A program made the position numbers and the translations under genes. Shown here piece by piece: positions 50,469 through 61,880 of a DNA stretch of 64,000 bases. The stretch comes from Tetranychus cinnabarinus (Eukaryota; Arthropoda; Arachnida; Trombidiformes; Tetranychidae). The notes beneath the pieces were generated by a model. The model saw only the letters and a list, made by a program, of their open reading frames with translations. It did no database searches and was not told the DNA's origin. Within the stretch, counting starts at the first letter, position 1. Each line of letters begins with the position of its first letter. Location: positions 14,523,001 to 14,587,000 of the forward strand of contig WHVY01000002.1 in the NCBI GenBank assembly GCA_022266195.1, written 5' to 3'.

Positions 50469-53236
50469 TTTCTTCTTTAGCTCTAGTTAAAGATAAATCG
50501 ACGTTCAATCGATTGGACAGTCAATAGTTACTTTTTTAATTGGTGGCACTCGTCAAACAAAACTGAATGCAAGCAAAAGTGCTCAATCTTTTCTGATTAT
50601 CCCGATTAAGAGAAAAGAAAATTCATTTTCAATTTCAAATATTCATTCAATGTACATAATTGATATGTGATCAAACGACATTAAATTTTTATTTCAATCC
50701 AAATGTAACTTATAAACAAAAGCAACATTTAAACAAATAAACAACCTTTTTATCAATGTTTATCATATAAACGCAAAGCCAGAAACTAATCAGTTGAACA
50801 AGTGGAAATACATGGTGTTGCTGATTGATTAAACAATTGGAGAAGTTGTTTTCAAATTAATTCAATATCATCTGGTGAACTTCACAACAAAATATTTACT
50901 TTTATACCTTTTCTTTTCCATAACTTCGTTAATCATTGTAATGACAGTTTCGCAGTTTTTTTTTATTGAGAAACAAATGTACAAAATTATTCAGTCAGAC
51001 AAGTTCATCTCCTGTCACAGGGTAAATGAAAGTCAACTCTGAATTTATACGATGATAATACAATGTAAAATATAAAACAATAAACAAACACAACTTTGAA
51101 TCTTTTTCTTTGACTTGATTACATTCAAACCAAAATCTCTGCATTTGAGGCAATCGCAGGAAAAATAAGACAAAAATGAACACTTGAAATGCTCGAGATG
51201 CTCTTGTTTTATCGAGTAATTAGCACTTTCTTGACCATTATATTCGGTTGAAGGAATGGCATACAAACGGGTTCAATTGCAGCCAATCGGTCATGAAATG
51301 TTTAATCAAACAAACTTCACTTTAACTTAAATCGTTCATTTTGTAAATAATTTTATTGGGATCTGTTGTTCAGTATTGAGTTACTATGTAATCATTGTTA
51401 TTTAAAGTGGTTCATCTTGCTTACACATGAGCCATTTACATGACTGATAATTGTGAGTGACTTGGTTTCTCAGTCACTAGCATTGTACATCGCTTGACGA
51501 GCGTAGCGTTCAAAAAATTAAATTTACTACAAAATAGAAATAAAATGACCATCTCTGTCTCCAGGGTTGTCCATTCTTCCAATGGTAGGCCCAGGTCTGA
51601 AAAAAGCTAGACATTCTGGATTCACCAATTTTCATCGCTAGGTAGAAACGGCATTAACGGCAAACTGTGGAAAATTTGATTTGAAATGTTGCTTTAGTGT
51701 ATTGGTCAACGTGCTGCCATCTAATGGTGTAGTAAGTAACTCGAAACAGATTTTCTCGGTTTGGGTTCAAAGCATCAAAAGTCAAACTAGCAAAGGGAAA
51801 ACATCAAAAAGTTAAACCAATTCAATTCACGCTTTTCATAAAATTTATCGATAATTGAAAACCATTTTGCCGATAAAACTTTTTTAACTTTATTTACCCA
51901 TAACTGCAATCCAAGTTTCAATTTGAATGTGATTTTGTTGAAAATTATCGGTAATGAAATTTTTCAATTGTCCAATGATCGCCTTTGTGCGCTTAAACTA
52001 ACTTCCTATTTCGGTACTGAACTTTTCGATCGATTATATTGATTATAAAAGCAGATTTGCTATTTTGTCTTTTTGCTCGTTTGTCTCTTGCTGTCCCGGC
52101 CCATTACCGTTTGCTCAGGAAGACGAGAAATTAAAATTGGAGGAATTCAAGCAATTGAACCTTTTGTCTTTTGCTGCCAGGAAAGTACTCTGTTGCCGTT
52201 ATTCCTATGAAAATTTCAAAGAGCTACCATCTATCAATGCTTCATGTGCATTGGTTTTAACGACAAAATCATCATAATCCTTGGATGGCGACTAACAAGA
52301 AGCCATGAATACAAATTGATTTCCTTCTTTACTCTACTTGTTTTCATTTACTCTAATAGGAAATACAGTCGTCCTAACTGTCATTACAGTGAGGAATACA
52401 TCAGATCACTTATTTATACTACTTACCAAGCAATACATTCTCGTGATTTACATATCAATAGATCAAGTTTGGTTTAAAAAGCACTGTTATTAAATTTGAT
52501 TTAAATAATTTACAAACAATTACTAAAAAACAGTTGAGCTAATGATTCGTCAAACTGACAACAGTTTAAATAGAAAAGGTCCAAACGAAATGAGAATCGC
52601 CTAAAAGCATTGCGAAAGATTTTGAGTGTTTTGAGCATATTTCTTGAACTTAGTCCAAAAAACTGAGAAGACGAAATACTATTTGGATTCTTTAATTTTA
52701 AACTTTAACTAAGGCTTAAAAATGTTTAAACCAATAAAGATTACAATACACAGTCAAACCGAGCCGCACTCAATACTTTTCAATATCTTGTAATATCGTA
52801 TATTTATGTACCTGTCAACCCTTGACATTCACCAAAACATTATGTATTTCGGATCTCAAAATCTATTAATAGTTGGAACTTTCAATTAAACTACTTTCTT
52901 CTCGTGCCTTGTTAAGCAAATTCAATTTCTATGCATCGTTTGACAACGAAATTGAATCCAAATTGAAATTAAACTTTTTGACATGAAACGACAGCTTCTA
53001 TAATATATTAATATGATACGAACATATTTTGGACAAATGTTCATGCAATGAATTCCGTTCAATAACTGAACTTTTATTTTTGCATGTAATAATAATTATC
53101 AGCAATTTTCTTGTTTTAATGCTTTTGTTGAATATTTAACTGTACAAATTGGCTTATTTAACAAGTAAGAATTATTATCAATTTTAATCAATTCCAAGTC
53201 AAGGACGGACATGATGACTCTTCAATTGTAGACAAG
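50469..53236. other. pointed 3' UTR and convergent intergenic region
   Basis: About 2.8 kb between the pointed stop and the last exon of the minus-strand GPCR gene. AATAAA at 50736-50741 is a possible pointed poly(A) signal. Minus ORFs at 50995 and 51045 and the plus ORF at 52065 (no internal ATG) show no recognisable domain. I see no RNA gene or transposon. Confidence 0.4.
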
Positions 53237-53841
53237 TTATTCTTGGCGCGATGAATCAGATGATATCTGTGAATGGACAGAACAAAAAATGATTAAAACG
53301 ATTATCCAATGCTATTAATGATCAATTGTTACCTTGTAAATAGCGTAGATGAAAGGATTAACAGATGAATTGCTCATAGCTAACCAATGACAGCAAAACC
53401 AAATGACATTAATGTAACGAAATCTGAAAGAAGAAGAGAAGAATTAACGAATTTAAAAATAATCCAATTAAGAATTGAATATTAATGAGAAAACGAAGTA
53501 AAAAGTTCATTCTATTATCATGTTAACAGTTGAAATTAATGGAATTAACAAATGTGCAAAAGGTTTAACATTTCAATCCATTTTTGTATTACAATCCTTG
53601 AGTGAGAGAACAAGTTTCAACAAAAGAAGAAGAAAAACTTTTCCATTTCAAGTAAATTCTGGATTGAATATGCTTTTTACTCCAAGGCTTACATGATGTT
53701 TCACCAATAATCTTACAAGACTTTGATACAAGATACTTACGTATTAATCTCTGGTATTGTGTCCTTAAGTAGGTTATAAGTTTGCAATGGAAGCCAACAG
53801 AGAGCAAATAAAGCGACAACAACAATCAACATCTTCATAAC
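53237..53841 (-). CDS. Kinin (leucokinin) receptor-like GPCR, 3' exons only
   Basis: Three minus-strand exons. 53841-53741 (101 nt) encodes TM6: KMLIVVVALFALCWLPLQTY with the CWLP motif. 53423-53333 (91 nt) encodes extracellular loop 3 to TM7: FRYINVIWFCCHWLAMSN then SSVNPFIYAIYK, with the NPxxY-type NPFIY. 53266-53237 (30 nt) adds ISSDSSRQE and a stop. The TM6/TM7 junction reads PEIN-T-FRYINVIW in phase 2/1. CWLPLQTYN and HWLAMSN are typical of arthropod kinin receptors, class A Gq-coupled neuropeptide receptors of epithelia and gut. TM1-TM5 were not found on the minus strand to 64000, so they lie past a long intron, or are missed small exons. The cytoplasmic tail lacks the usual NEKFKREF-like helix 8 (see findings). 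The last short exon is the least certain. Confidence 0.75.
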
Positions 53842-56800
53842 CTGCAGGATAAAAAGTTAATTGAAACGTTAATTTTATGCATTAAAAGGTATAATTGGCA
53901 ATTTATTTTGTACACAATAATAATGAGGTTTCATTGAGCTTTTACAGCATTCTTTGATTTCTATGCATTTCCAGTTTAGAGTTGAACAATTTTTAACCTT
54001 TTTCTGTAAGCACTTGATAAATATTATCGTTATATAAACAGTTGACTTTGAAGCGCATTCTTAAAGGAATCAACGAGTTTCAAGATTTATATGACTTTAA
54101 ATCTTAATAGATGCTAAATTTTCTTGAACTTCGGTACGTAACTTTGCACAGACGATAAGTTATTTCCAACATTTTGGATCGGTTTTTTCTCTAGTTCGAT
54201 TGGCAATGCAAGAAGTGAACTGTTGCTTTCATCTTTCTTAAATTGACAGACACGTTTGTGAAGGCAAAAGTTTCCTATTTGTTTTTTGGACATTTTCACT
54301 CAATATAACTCGCTTGCTAGTCAATATTGATATCAACCGAAAGCAAAATTTTATTTAAAAGCTCATTAAGAAATTCTAACCAGCTTTAGACTGAAAGTAA
54401 GACTGATTTATCAATTTGGCTCTGTATGGAAGCACCCGAGGTCATCCGAACCGACCTCAATGATTAGTGTGTAATTGTATTCTTTTGTATTCGTCTTACT
54501 AATTAACAATATAGTTCATCGTCTTTTGATTAGCAAATGGATAGAAGGTCGGAAAAGCGTCATTTGCTGTCAATCAGTATGCATTGATCAACGCAAAAGC
54601 AATAGTATTTTCCCGTTGCGATGAGCCTCTTGTTTGATTCGTTTTGTTTTGTGTACTCATTACAATGATTTCCATGTAAAAATTGATTTTTAATTCTGTT
54701 TTTCTAGTTCATCTTTAGTTTGCTAACCGAAAAATTTCGAGAGAATTAAATACTCATAATAATTGTCTTACGATAAAAATATTAACTTTATTCAGATTAT
54801 CTGGAGTACTTCCTTTGTCAGAGCTATTCAAAGTATGAATTTGGTTGGAGTTCGGGCAGTTTTATCTTGCCATCACATGTTGTAATCATGTTGTAGAATT
54901 TGAAATAGACATGACGATCCATCATCGATGAGGATTTAGTATTATAGACGGTCGACTAGACGTCAGACGAGTCTATGGATAAAAAAACAACGAAATCTTT
55001 GAACTCATTTCAACTCTAAAACTACACTTTGAAGGCAAGAATATTCAAATCCATTCTATTCCTAGCTAAAGTTTAAAAGTCCTTTTCCATGTATTTTTGG
55101 CATAATTTTCCTATCAGTTTAGTCAAAGTTTTTCGAGTGAAAAGATTAAATGAATGTCAAAGTTGAACAGAATCCTTTATTACTTATCAAAAACTAACCT
55201 TTCCTTCCAACTAGCTGATCTAATCCTTTTGATGGCTAGTTTTTTACTCAAGTTTATCTGCTTGTTTAGCTCATGGATTAAGAATCATTGATTAGGTTGA
55301 AATGATTTTTCAGTTGAAAAACTTTCATCAAAAGCCTACCTTGATATAGCATTAGTTTCAATTGAAAAACCACGAAAGTAAAATTAATGGAAAGCATTCA
55401 AATAACTATGAGTGTGATAAATGTTTTCAAAATGATTCAATTGAATGTTCTGTTTATTTTTAGAGAAAAGTCGAAATCATGAGGGAAAAGGGAAAATTGA
55501 ATAATCATTTTGACATTCCTTTTCATGTCAATTCTGAATATGAGGAGAAGAAAAAAACAAATTCAAATTAGCTGCAACTTTTGTGGGCGGTCAGATTGAC
55601 TAATGGAAAAAGCGAAAGTAGAGAAAAAAGAAAATTTTGAATTTACAAAAATAAACCATAAAAGTGGTCAACTGGTCAAGTTACATGACAAGTTGAAAGG
55701 AAGAAATCAAGAGTGAAAAAAGAAAACCTTTTTTTTGGATAAAAATTGGTTTCAACCTTCAACTTATGATTAGCTCAATAGTAATATCTGACAAAAGCAT
55801 GTTCAAAGGTAATGAAACATCATTAAAAGTGAAACAGTTTCAAAGTTAACGAAGTTTTTTCATTTTCTTGTTAAAATGTTTCACTTTAACATCTTTTTTT
55901 GTGGATTGACTTCGGATTGATCCAAGTTGGTGCAATAAAAAGGAAAAGCTTTCAAAGTTTTAAAGACTTTAAGCTAATAGAATCAATAATATTTTGAATC
56001 AATCAACTTTAAAAATTATCCCAATGAAGAGAAAATTTTCTTTTCCTGAAATTGTTTCTCTTTACTGGTTAGATAATTTTTCCAAACACTTCAATTGGAA
56101 TCCTACTTTATTCACCTGAAAATATCAACATTTCATTCAACCTCATTTGATAATGATGAATGTGCTTGACTGAAAGATGAAATTGAATCAATTTTTCACT
56201 TCATTTTTGAAACTCTTTTTACTCAATAATTTGATTATCCAATGTAACTTCATGTTAACCAAGTGAAAACTTTAATGATTGATACTTGTCAAAGCATCTA
56301 TCTTGAGAGCTTCAATGATTGGACAAGTAAACTCCAAGATAATATTTCACTCCCAGTTGTCAAATCTAAATCCATGTAATTGAATTCGCCAGAGAATGAA
56401 AAGTTTACAATGAAAACCAGAGGAAAACAGAACAACATTATAACAAAAATGAAGAAAAGCAGTTAATCTTTAGCTAATTAATTGATTAAATTTGTTGATT
56501 AACATTTCTAAATTTAAAGAGTAAAGTTTAACTAAAAGTTGTCAAATTAATGTTTCCACATCCAGAATGTTCTTTATCTAAATTGAATTTCCATGAATCA
56601 AATTTCCGTGAATAGACCCACAAGTACATGTATTAAGGAAGAGTTGTTATCGTCGATCATTTTCCATTCTTTGATTACTGACTTCATGAGAGTATCGTTA
56701 AGTGTTATTATATGTGCTATTAGAAGTTTTGAAAATCGAAATGAAAGATTATTCTGTTCTTTTTCAAAATCAGGTTCTATGAAAGACTCAAATATTGAAA

Positions 56801-57090
56801 GTTAATGAAGTGATCGCCTGATTTTGTAGCAAACATTTTGCACTCAAATTTTTTCGTTACTTTTTCTCTCAACTCATGGTTGATGAATAACATCATGAAA
56901 CGGTTCATATTCATGAATATCACTTTCTTCATGTTATTAGAAAATTATCCAAAAAAATTGAGTGATTTCACACTTTTGTCATCTAAAGCACTTGACACTT
57001 AATATGCTGAGTTTAAGTCATGAAGCTCATATTAAACTGTCAATAAAGTTTATCGATTTTGAAAAAATTGAAAAGAAAATGTTTTACGAA
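53842..57090. other. Probable GPCR intron; no gene seen
   Basis: About 3.2 kb of AT-rich sequence upstream (minus sense) of the TM6 exon, presumably intron. ORFs at 54114, 56593 and 56962 show no domain-like sequence. No RNA gene or transposon was recognised. Confidence 0.35.
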
Positions 57091-57810
57091 AAGGGGTATA
57101 TGACAGTAATTTTTCCGATCTCAAATTTTTCAAATATCGATTTTCTGATAGAGCATGAAATATAACTAGGTTTAACCTTATAGTGGCCTCTGTGAGGTTT
57201 ACCGTTCGGCCACAATAGCCGTCCAAAGTTGAAAATTCACGAATTTTTTTCGATGATATCCCTTTGTCGGATTGTGATAGATGGTTCTAACTTAGTATTA
57301 TTAATCCTCTAATATACATATATGCCCTGAGAAATAATAAACTGTTCAAATCATTTCCTTATCGAGCTATTAAGCCAGATCACTTTTCAGATCACAGATC
57401 ACAGATCATGTCTCAGGGCATAGCTGCAGTCTTGAGCAACATTTTGCACTATTGGAAAAAATTCTCATGGGTGCTTGAACTAAGTTATCGATGAAAAAGA
57501 AAATGGGAGTGAAAAGTGATCTGGCTTAATAACTCGAGAAGGAAATGATTTGAACATTTCATTATTTCTCAGGACATATATGTATATTAGAGGATTAATA
57601 ATACTAAGTTAGAACCATCTATCACAATCCGACAAAGGGATATCATCGAAAAAAATTCGTGAATTTTCAACTTTGGACGGCTATTGTGGCCGAACGGTAA
57701 ACCTCACAGAGGCCACTATAAGGTTAAACCTAGTTATATTTCATGCTCTATCAGAAAATCAATATTTGAAAAAATTTGAGATCGTAAAAATTACTGTCAT
57801 ATACCCCTTT
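57091..57810. repeat. Large foldback element: ~300-bp inverted repeat, ~119-bp spacer
   Basis: Left arm 57091-57390 and right arm 57510-57810 are reverse complements with about eight differences by eye (about 97%). The outer ends are AAGGGGTATATGACAGTAAT / ATTACTGTCATATACCCCTT; the inner ends are CCAGATCACTTTTCA / TGAAAAGTGATCTGG. The spacer begins with tandem GATCACA units and contains TCTCAGGGCATA (57411-57422), the exact reverse complement of 57321-57332 in the left arm. No target-site duplication or coding capacity was seen. It resembles a foldback/MITE element or a recent inverted duplication. Confidence 0.95.
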
Positions 57811-57848
57811 CAACTTGAAATATTGTTCGCAAAAAATTCGAGAAAAAA

Positions 57849-57959
57849 ATGATAGTTCGATTGGTGCTTCTACTGCTGATGACTTTTTCGTTACGAAGTT
57901 TGTCTAGTTCTGTGGTAATGAAAGTTGGGAAAAATTTTCTCGACTTATATTTTGATTAG
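57849..57959 (+). CDS. Small ORF with signal-peptide-like start (36 aa), speculative
   Basis: ATG at 57849, just outside the foldback element. It begins MIVRLVLLLLMTFSLRSLSS, which has a basic residue then a leucine-rich core like a signal peptide, and stops after 36 codons. A possible donor GTG|GTAATG at 57914/57915 could make it a first exon, but no partner exon was found. Chance is a serious alternative. Confidence 0.15.
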   Translation: MIVRLVLLLLMTFSLRSLSSSVVMKVGKNFLDLYFD

Positions 57960-59788
57960 ATTTTCTGTCTGAGATTTCATTTCATGATCGAATTGCAGTT
58001 GATTGGTAATCATGATTCCTCTTTGAATTTCCTCATTTTTCTGTTGATGAGCCAATAAATGATTTATCTTGTGATATTCACTGGTTAACTGTTGCAAGTT
58101 GATTTACCCATTTACTGATTGTTTATGTTAACTGAGTGTCAAACAAATGATACCAAAGGCTTAACCCATGAAAGGCAAAGATTACCTGATACTTTCTTCC
58201 AATACCCTTGAGCAACACTTTGTTTACAATTGATTTGTTCAGTGAAAAGAAATAATTTAACCTTAACTTTCATCTTCTTTTATTTGATTACATTATTTTT
58301 CATGAATAGCTAACAATCGAACAGAATGTATTCTTAAAAAAACCAAGAAATGAAAGAAAGTTAGTCAACATGTCAAAAGTCGACTAATCAATGATAATGA
58401 AATTAAGAGCAAGAGATAACAATTAATAACATTAGTCTTTTTGCAAGAAACAACTCCAAGTGATTAACCAAAGAGTAAAATGAAAATCTTTGGAAATGAA
58501 CCTTTCAAGTTTATTGCATTTCCATCTTTCAATATCATTTCTGGCATTCTTTATTCTTTTCGTTTCCATTGAAATAATTGTTGTTTCAATGAGTCTGATT
58601 ATCAATCATGTCGAGTTCAATTATCACTTTTCAATCTATACTGATTGACTGAAAGGGTGAGAAAAATAATCATTAAATTGATTACGGATTAGTCCATTGA
58701 ATCTCAACAGTTGATGAATAAACTTTGATTTACAAGTCAACTGTTAGTCTTTTACTCTATCATTATCTTGGCACCCTCACTTTGACCTACTTTCAACATT
58801 CAGACATATTCAGGATATTAAGAACTTTATTAATTCAACATTTTCCTCGAGAAATACCTTCAATTGTATATTTAAGTAAAGATTGATGTGATTTATGGTT
58901 TGTGGTTTAACAATCACCTTGACAAACAACCCATTGGAACAAGTGAAATGTCTAAGTTAACAATCAACTTGACTTTGGCTGTTGAACATTTTGACTACGG
59001 AAAAGATGGAGAAATGTTCAGAAAATAGGGAAAAAGGGAATGAAAAGGTTGGTTGAATTACAGGGAATGATACAGATAATGTACAATCGATAAATAAGAT
59101 TGTCTCACGAGAGAATCAAAAGTAAATAGCGAAGGTAAAAATTTGATAAAAAAACCATTAAACTGTTACAAGGTTGTTGGCTTGTTTGGTTAAAGGTTAA
59201 AATTTACCGTTGATTGAGATGATTGTTGATATTATATGCAAGTGAACAAGTCAAGTTTATTGATAAGTATCATTATAGTAATGTAAAAAAGATGGTCCCT
59301 AGTGAAACAAAAGATCGTTAAAGATCAATTAGAGAAACAAATCTAGTTCAATGTTTAGTTGGAGTAGCGAGAAGCAAAGGGCAACAGCCGAATCGGCCTA
59401 AAACTCAGAATAATTAATCATACATCAATCGAAAGCTTATGATGAGGAGAGTATAACTTTTTGAAAATCGGAACAAAATTTTTGTTTTCCAAAGAGTTAT
59501 TCAAAATGTTTGTAGACCAGAATAAAAGACATGAGACCTAACTTTTCAGATAGTTTTTTCAATGTTGATTTCAATGCTGGTAAGCAGGTTTAAAAAACCG
59601 TGGCTTTTCCAGATGGCAGGTTGAATGTTTTGATCTATGAATATAAAGGTTCAGGCCGTGGCGTTTCTTTTTTACCCTATGATGCTTGAGTCACTCAGAA
59701 GGCTAGAGACAAGTCAATCAGTTAACTTCATCCAAAAATAAGGTTTTTTATTGGGCAGAAAACTCCTTCCATTTACATGGTACATTTC
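57960..59788. other. Non-coding AT-rich stretch
   Basis: About 1.8 kb between the foldback element and the mariner element. I see no gene, RNA or repeat that can be supported. Confidence 0.35.
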
Positions 59789-59790
59789 TA

Positions 59791-60768
59791 TTAGGGGTTT
59801 TCATAATGTTTGTAACTAGCTATGTTCTAGTTTTTTCTGAAAGATGGCAACAGACGCAGAAGATGCGCAGTACTCTGTAGGTAAAATTTGGTCAGTTTCA
59901 GGTCAATGTGACAAAGCAAGCACTTGCAACCAAACTTTAAGTGAAAAAGGGCGACCGTTGAGTTGAGATTAGTGATTTTACACTTATTGAATCAGAATAA
60001 AACACTAGCTGAAACTTATCAAGAACTTCAGGATTGTTATGGTGATGATGCCCCAAGTTATCATGTTACCAGATATTGGTTTGATGAGTTTCGGTGTGGA
60101 CGGCAAACCGCTGCAAACATACCAAGTTTAGGCCGACCCATGGAAATCGACTATTCCGCTGACTATCAGACTGCGCAAGAAGCAAAGGATTGGGTGAAAA
60201 GTAAAGAAGATGTCTCTCAAAGAACAAAGTTGGATCATCACGCTGATAAAGTTATGGCTTGCGTCTAGTGGGATTGGTATGGAATCCTCATGATGAAATT
60301 TTAGGAAAAAGGTAAAATAGTAAGCGGGAATGAGTACAGAGTCCAGCACGAAACAGAAAACCAAGTTTTCTGAAAACCAGTAGGCCTGAAAGACCCGTAC
60401 GCAATCCGGGCTTCCTTCAAGACAATGCTCGGCCACATACAGCAAAAGAAACTACGGAAAAAATCAAAGAATTGCAGTGGCATTTGATTGAACACCCACC
60501 GCATTCTCCAGATCTAGCCCCCAGCGACTTCTATTTGTTTAGTAATCTGAAAAGACACCTTCGTGGAAAGAGATTTGTCAACACAGACTCGCTAGAGGCA
60601 GAGGTAAGCGGATATTTAGAAGAAAGACCACCGGGCTGGTATGCAGCTGCATTGTCGGAATTGGTTAGTCGCTGGCAGGCCTTCATCGCCAAAGGAGGAG
60701 GATACATAGTTTAGAATGTGGCTAAAATTTTTCTTCATAGCTAGTTAAAACAACATGAAACCCCCTAA
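59791..60768 (+). mobile_element. Mariner-like transposon, 978 bp, internally deleted, with TIRs and TA duplication
   Basis: Terminal inverted repeats: left 59791-59824 begins TTAGGGGTTTTCATAATGTT; right 60736-60768 in reverse complement begins TTAGGGGGTTTCATGTTGTT. Both end in AACTAGCTATG. A TA lies on each side (59789-59790 and 60769-60770), the standard Tc1/mariner target duplication. The interior holds a broken transposase (next entry). At 978 bp it is shorter than typical mariners (about 1.3 kb), consistent with an internal deletion. Confidence 0.9.
59963..60714 (+). pseudogene. Mariner transposase pseudogene (DD34D class)
   Basis: N-terminal helix-turn-helix region at 59963-60145: ILHLLNQNKTLAETYQELQD, YGDDAPSYHVTRYWFDEFRCG, then SLGRP. 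It runs almost directly into DKVMACV-stop-WDWYG, so the segment holding the first catalytic Asp (TGDE-type) is deleted. After stops and frame changes the C-terminal half is intact from about 60412: QDNARPHTAKETTEKIKELQ, HPPHSPDLAPSDFYLF, KRFVNTDSLEAEV, and ends GGGYIV at the stop before 60718. There are 34 residues between the Asp of QDNARPH and the Asp of LAPSDF, the D34D spacing of mariners. It cannot make an active enzyme. Confidence 0.88.
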
Positions 60769-60770
60769 TA

Positions 60771-61333
60771 ATTCCTTCAACTTGTTAGCCCTCTTTTCAA
60801 GTCCGGAATGAATAATTTCTTTATTTTGTTATTATTTAAATTTCCTTCTACTCATGCGGCTCCTTGATAGTTGCCGTAGTTCCGCTCAAAGAGAGCTATT
60901 TTTGAAAAATATTCATTGGTAAGACCATGATCCTGTTTCATGTACATAACACGTAATAAACTAATCGTAATCATTTTTACGCCATTTTGAATCCATCACT
61001 TGACTATGGCAAAAAAGTCATTGATGACCCAAATTTGGTCTATTTTGCGGCTTTTTGCCGAAGTATTAATACAAAGAGATGAACTTCAAGATTTTTTCCA
61101 AAGATTAATAGCTTATTCAACCCTAATTTAAATTAAGCTCCAAGCGACTAAATATCGCACTTTTTGATCAAAACGTTTTATTTACACTAGTGAAACGGAT
61201 ATCCTTTTTAAAAAGTGATATCTATTGTGATTACAAAAAGTATTATGAAAAAATAGGGGAGAAAGGGCAAATCATTTGTTTTTGCTTTTATTTAGACTTC
61301 AAATTGTAACTATGTTTTCAACTATGTTGTGTA
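60771..61333. other. Non-coding gap between mariner and MITE
   Basis: About 560 bp with no recognisable feature. Confidence 0.3.
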
Positions 61334-61878
61334 CCCCGTGTCCCAACAGCTTTTTAAAAATAAAATTCGAATAACTCGAATAGTTAGAGCTTTTTTTACT
61401 AAATTTAGCATAATTTTTATTGACGATACCGGAAACACTTTTGCGAAAAATTGACCGAATCAGAAGACCACAAAAATTGTTATCTTTGCGATATTTATAA
61501 GCAATTTTACATAGAAAATAATAGATTTTGTGATGCACGAGTTTATGAATTTGGACATGAGGTCATTTAGTATCGATCAGACGCTAATATATTCTTTTAG
61601 AAGTAGAAATTGAGTAGAATGAGTCTCATTGGTAGTGAAATTTGTAACACAGAAGAGATAGTCAGCAGAATATTACAACGATTTTCAGCTTGATTTTTGA
61701 CTTTTTCGTGACGTTTCGTCACACCTTACAAGGACAGAATTCAATTAATACTTTTAGAAATCTATTTAATTGATTTCCGAACCTTTACGAATTATAAAAA
61801 GCTTAAATTTGTTACGATCTGACTTTCTGTTCAAAAGTTATTCAAATTTTATCTTTAAAAAGCTGCTGGGACACGGTG
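61334..61878. mobile_element. MITE-like element, 545 bp, ~43-bp TIRs, TA flanks
   Basis: The left end CCCCGTGTCCCAACAGCTTT (61334 onward) matches the reverse complement of the right end CACCGTGTCCCAGCAGCTTT (ending 61878); similarity continues through TTAAAAATAAAATTCGAATAACT to 61376 on the left and 61836 on the right, with only a few mismatches. TA flanks both ends (61332-61333, 61879-61880). There is no transposase ORF inside. The TA duplication suggests mobilisation by a Tc1/mariner-type enzyme. Its ends do not resemble those of the mariner at 59791. Confidence 0.8.
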
Positions 61879-61880
61879 TA

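Noticed and set aside
52065..52277. ORF with cysteine pairs and a good acceptor-like CTCAG ahead of GAAGACGAG
   Set aside because: No methionine, no neighbouring exon in frame and no family resemblance.
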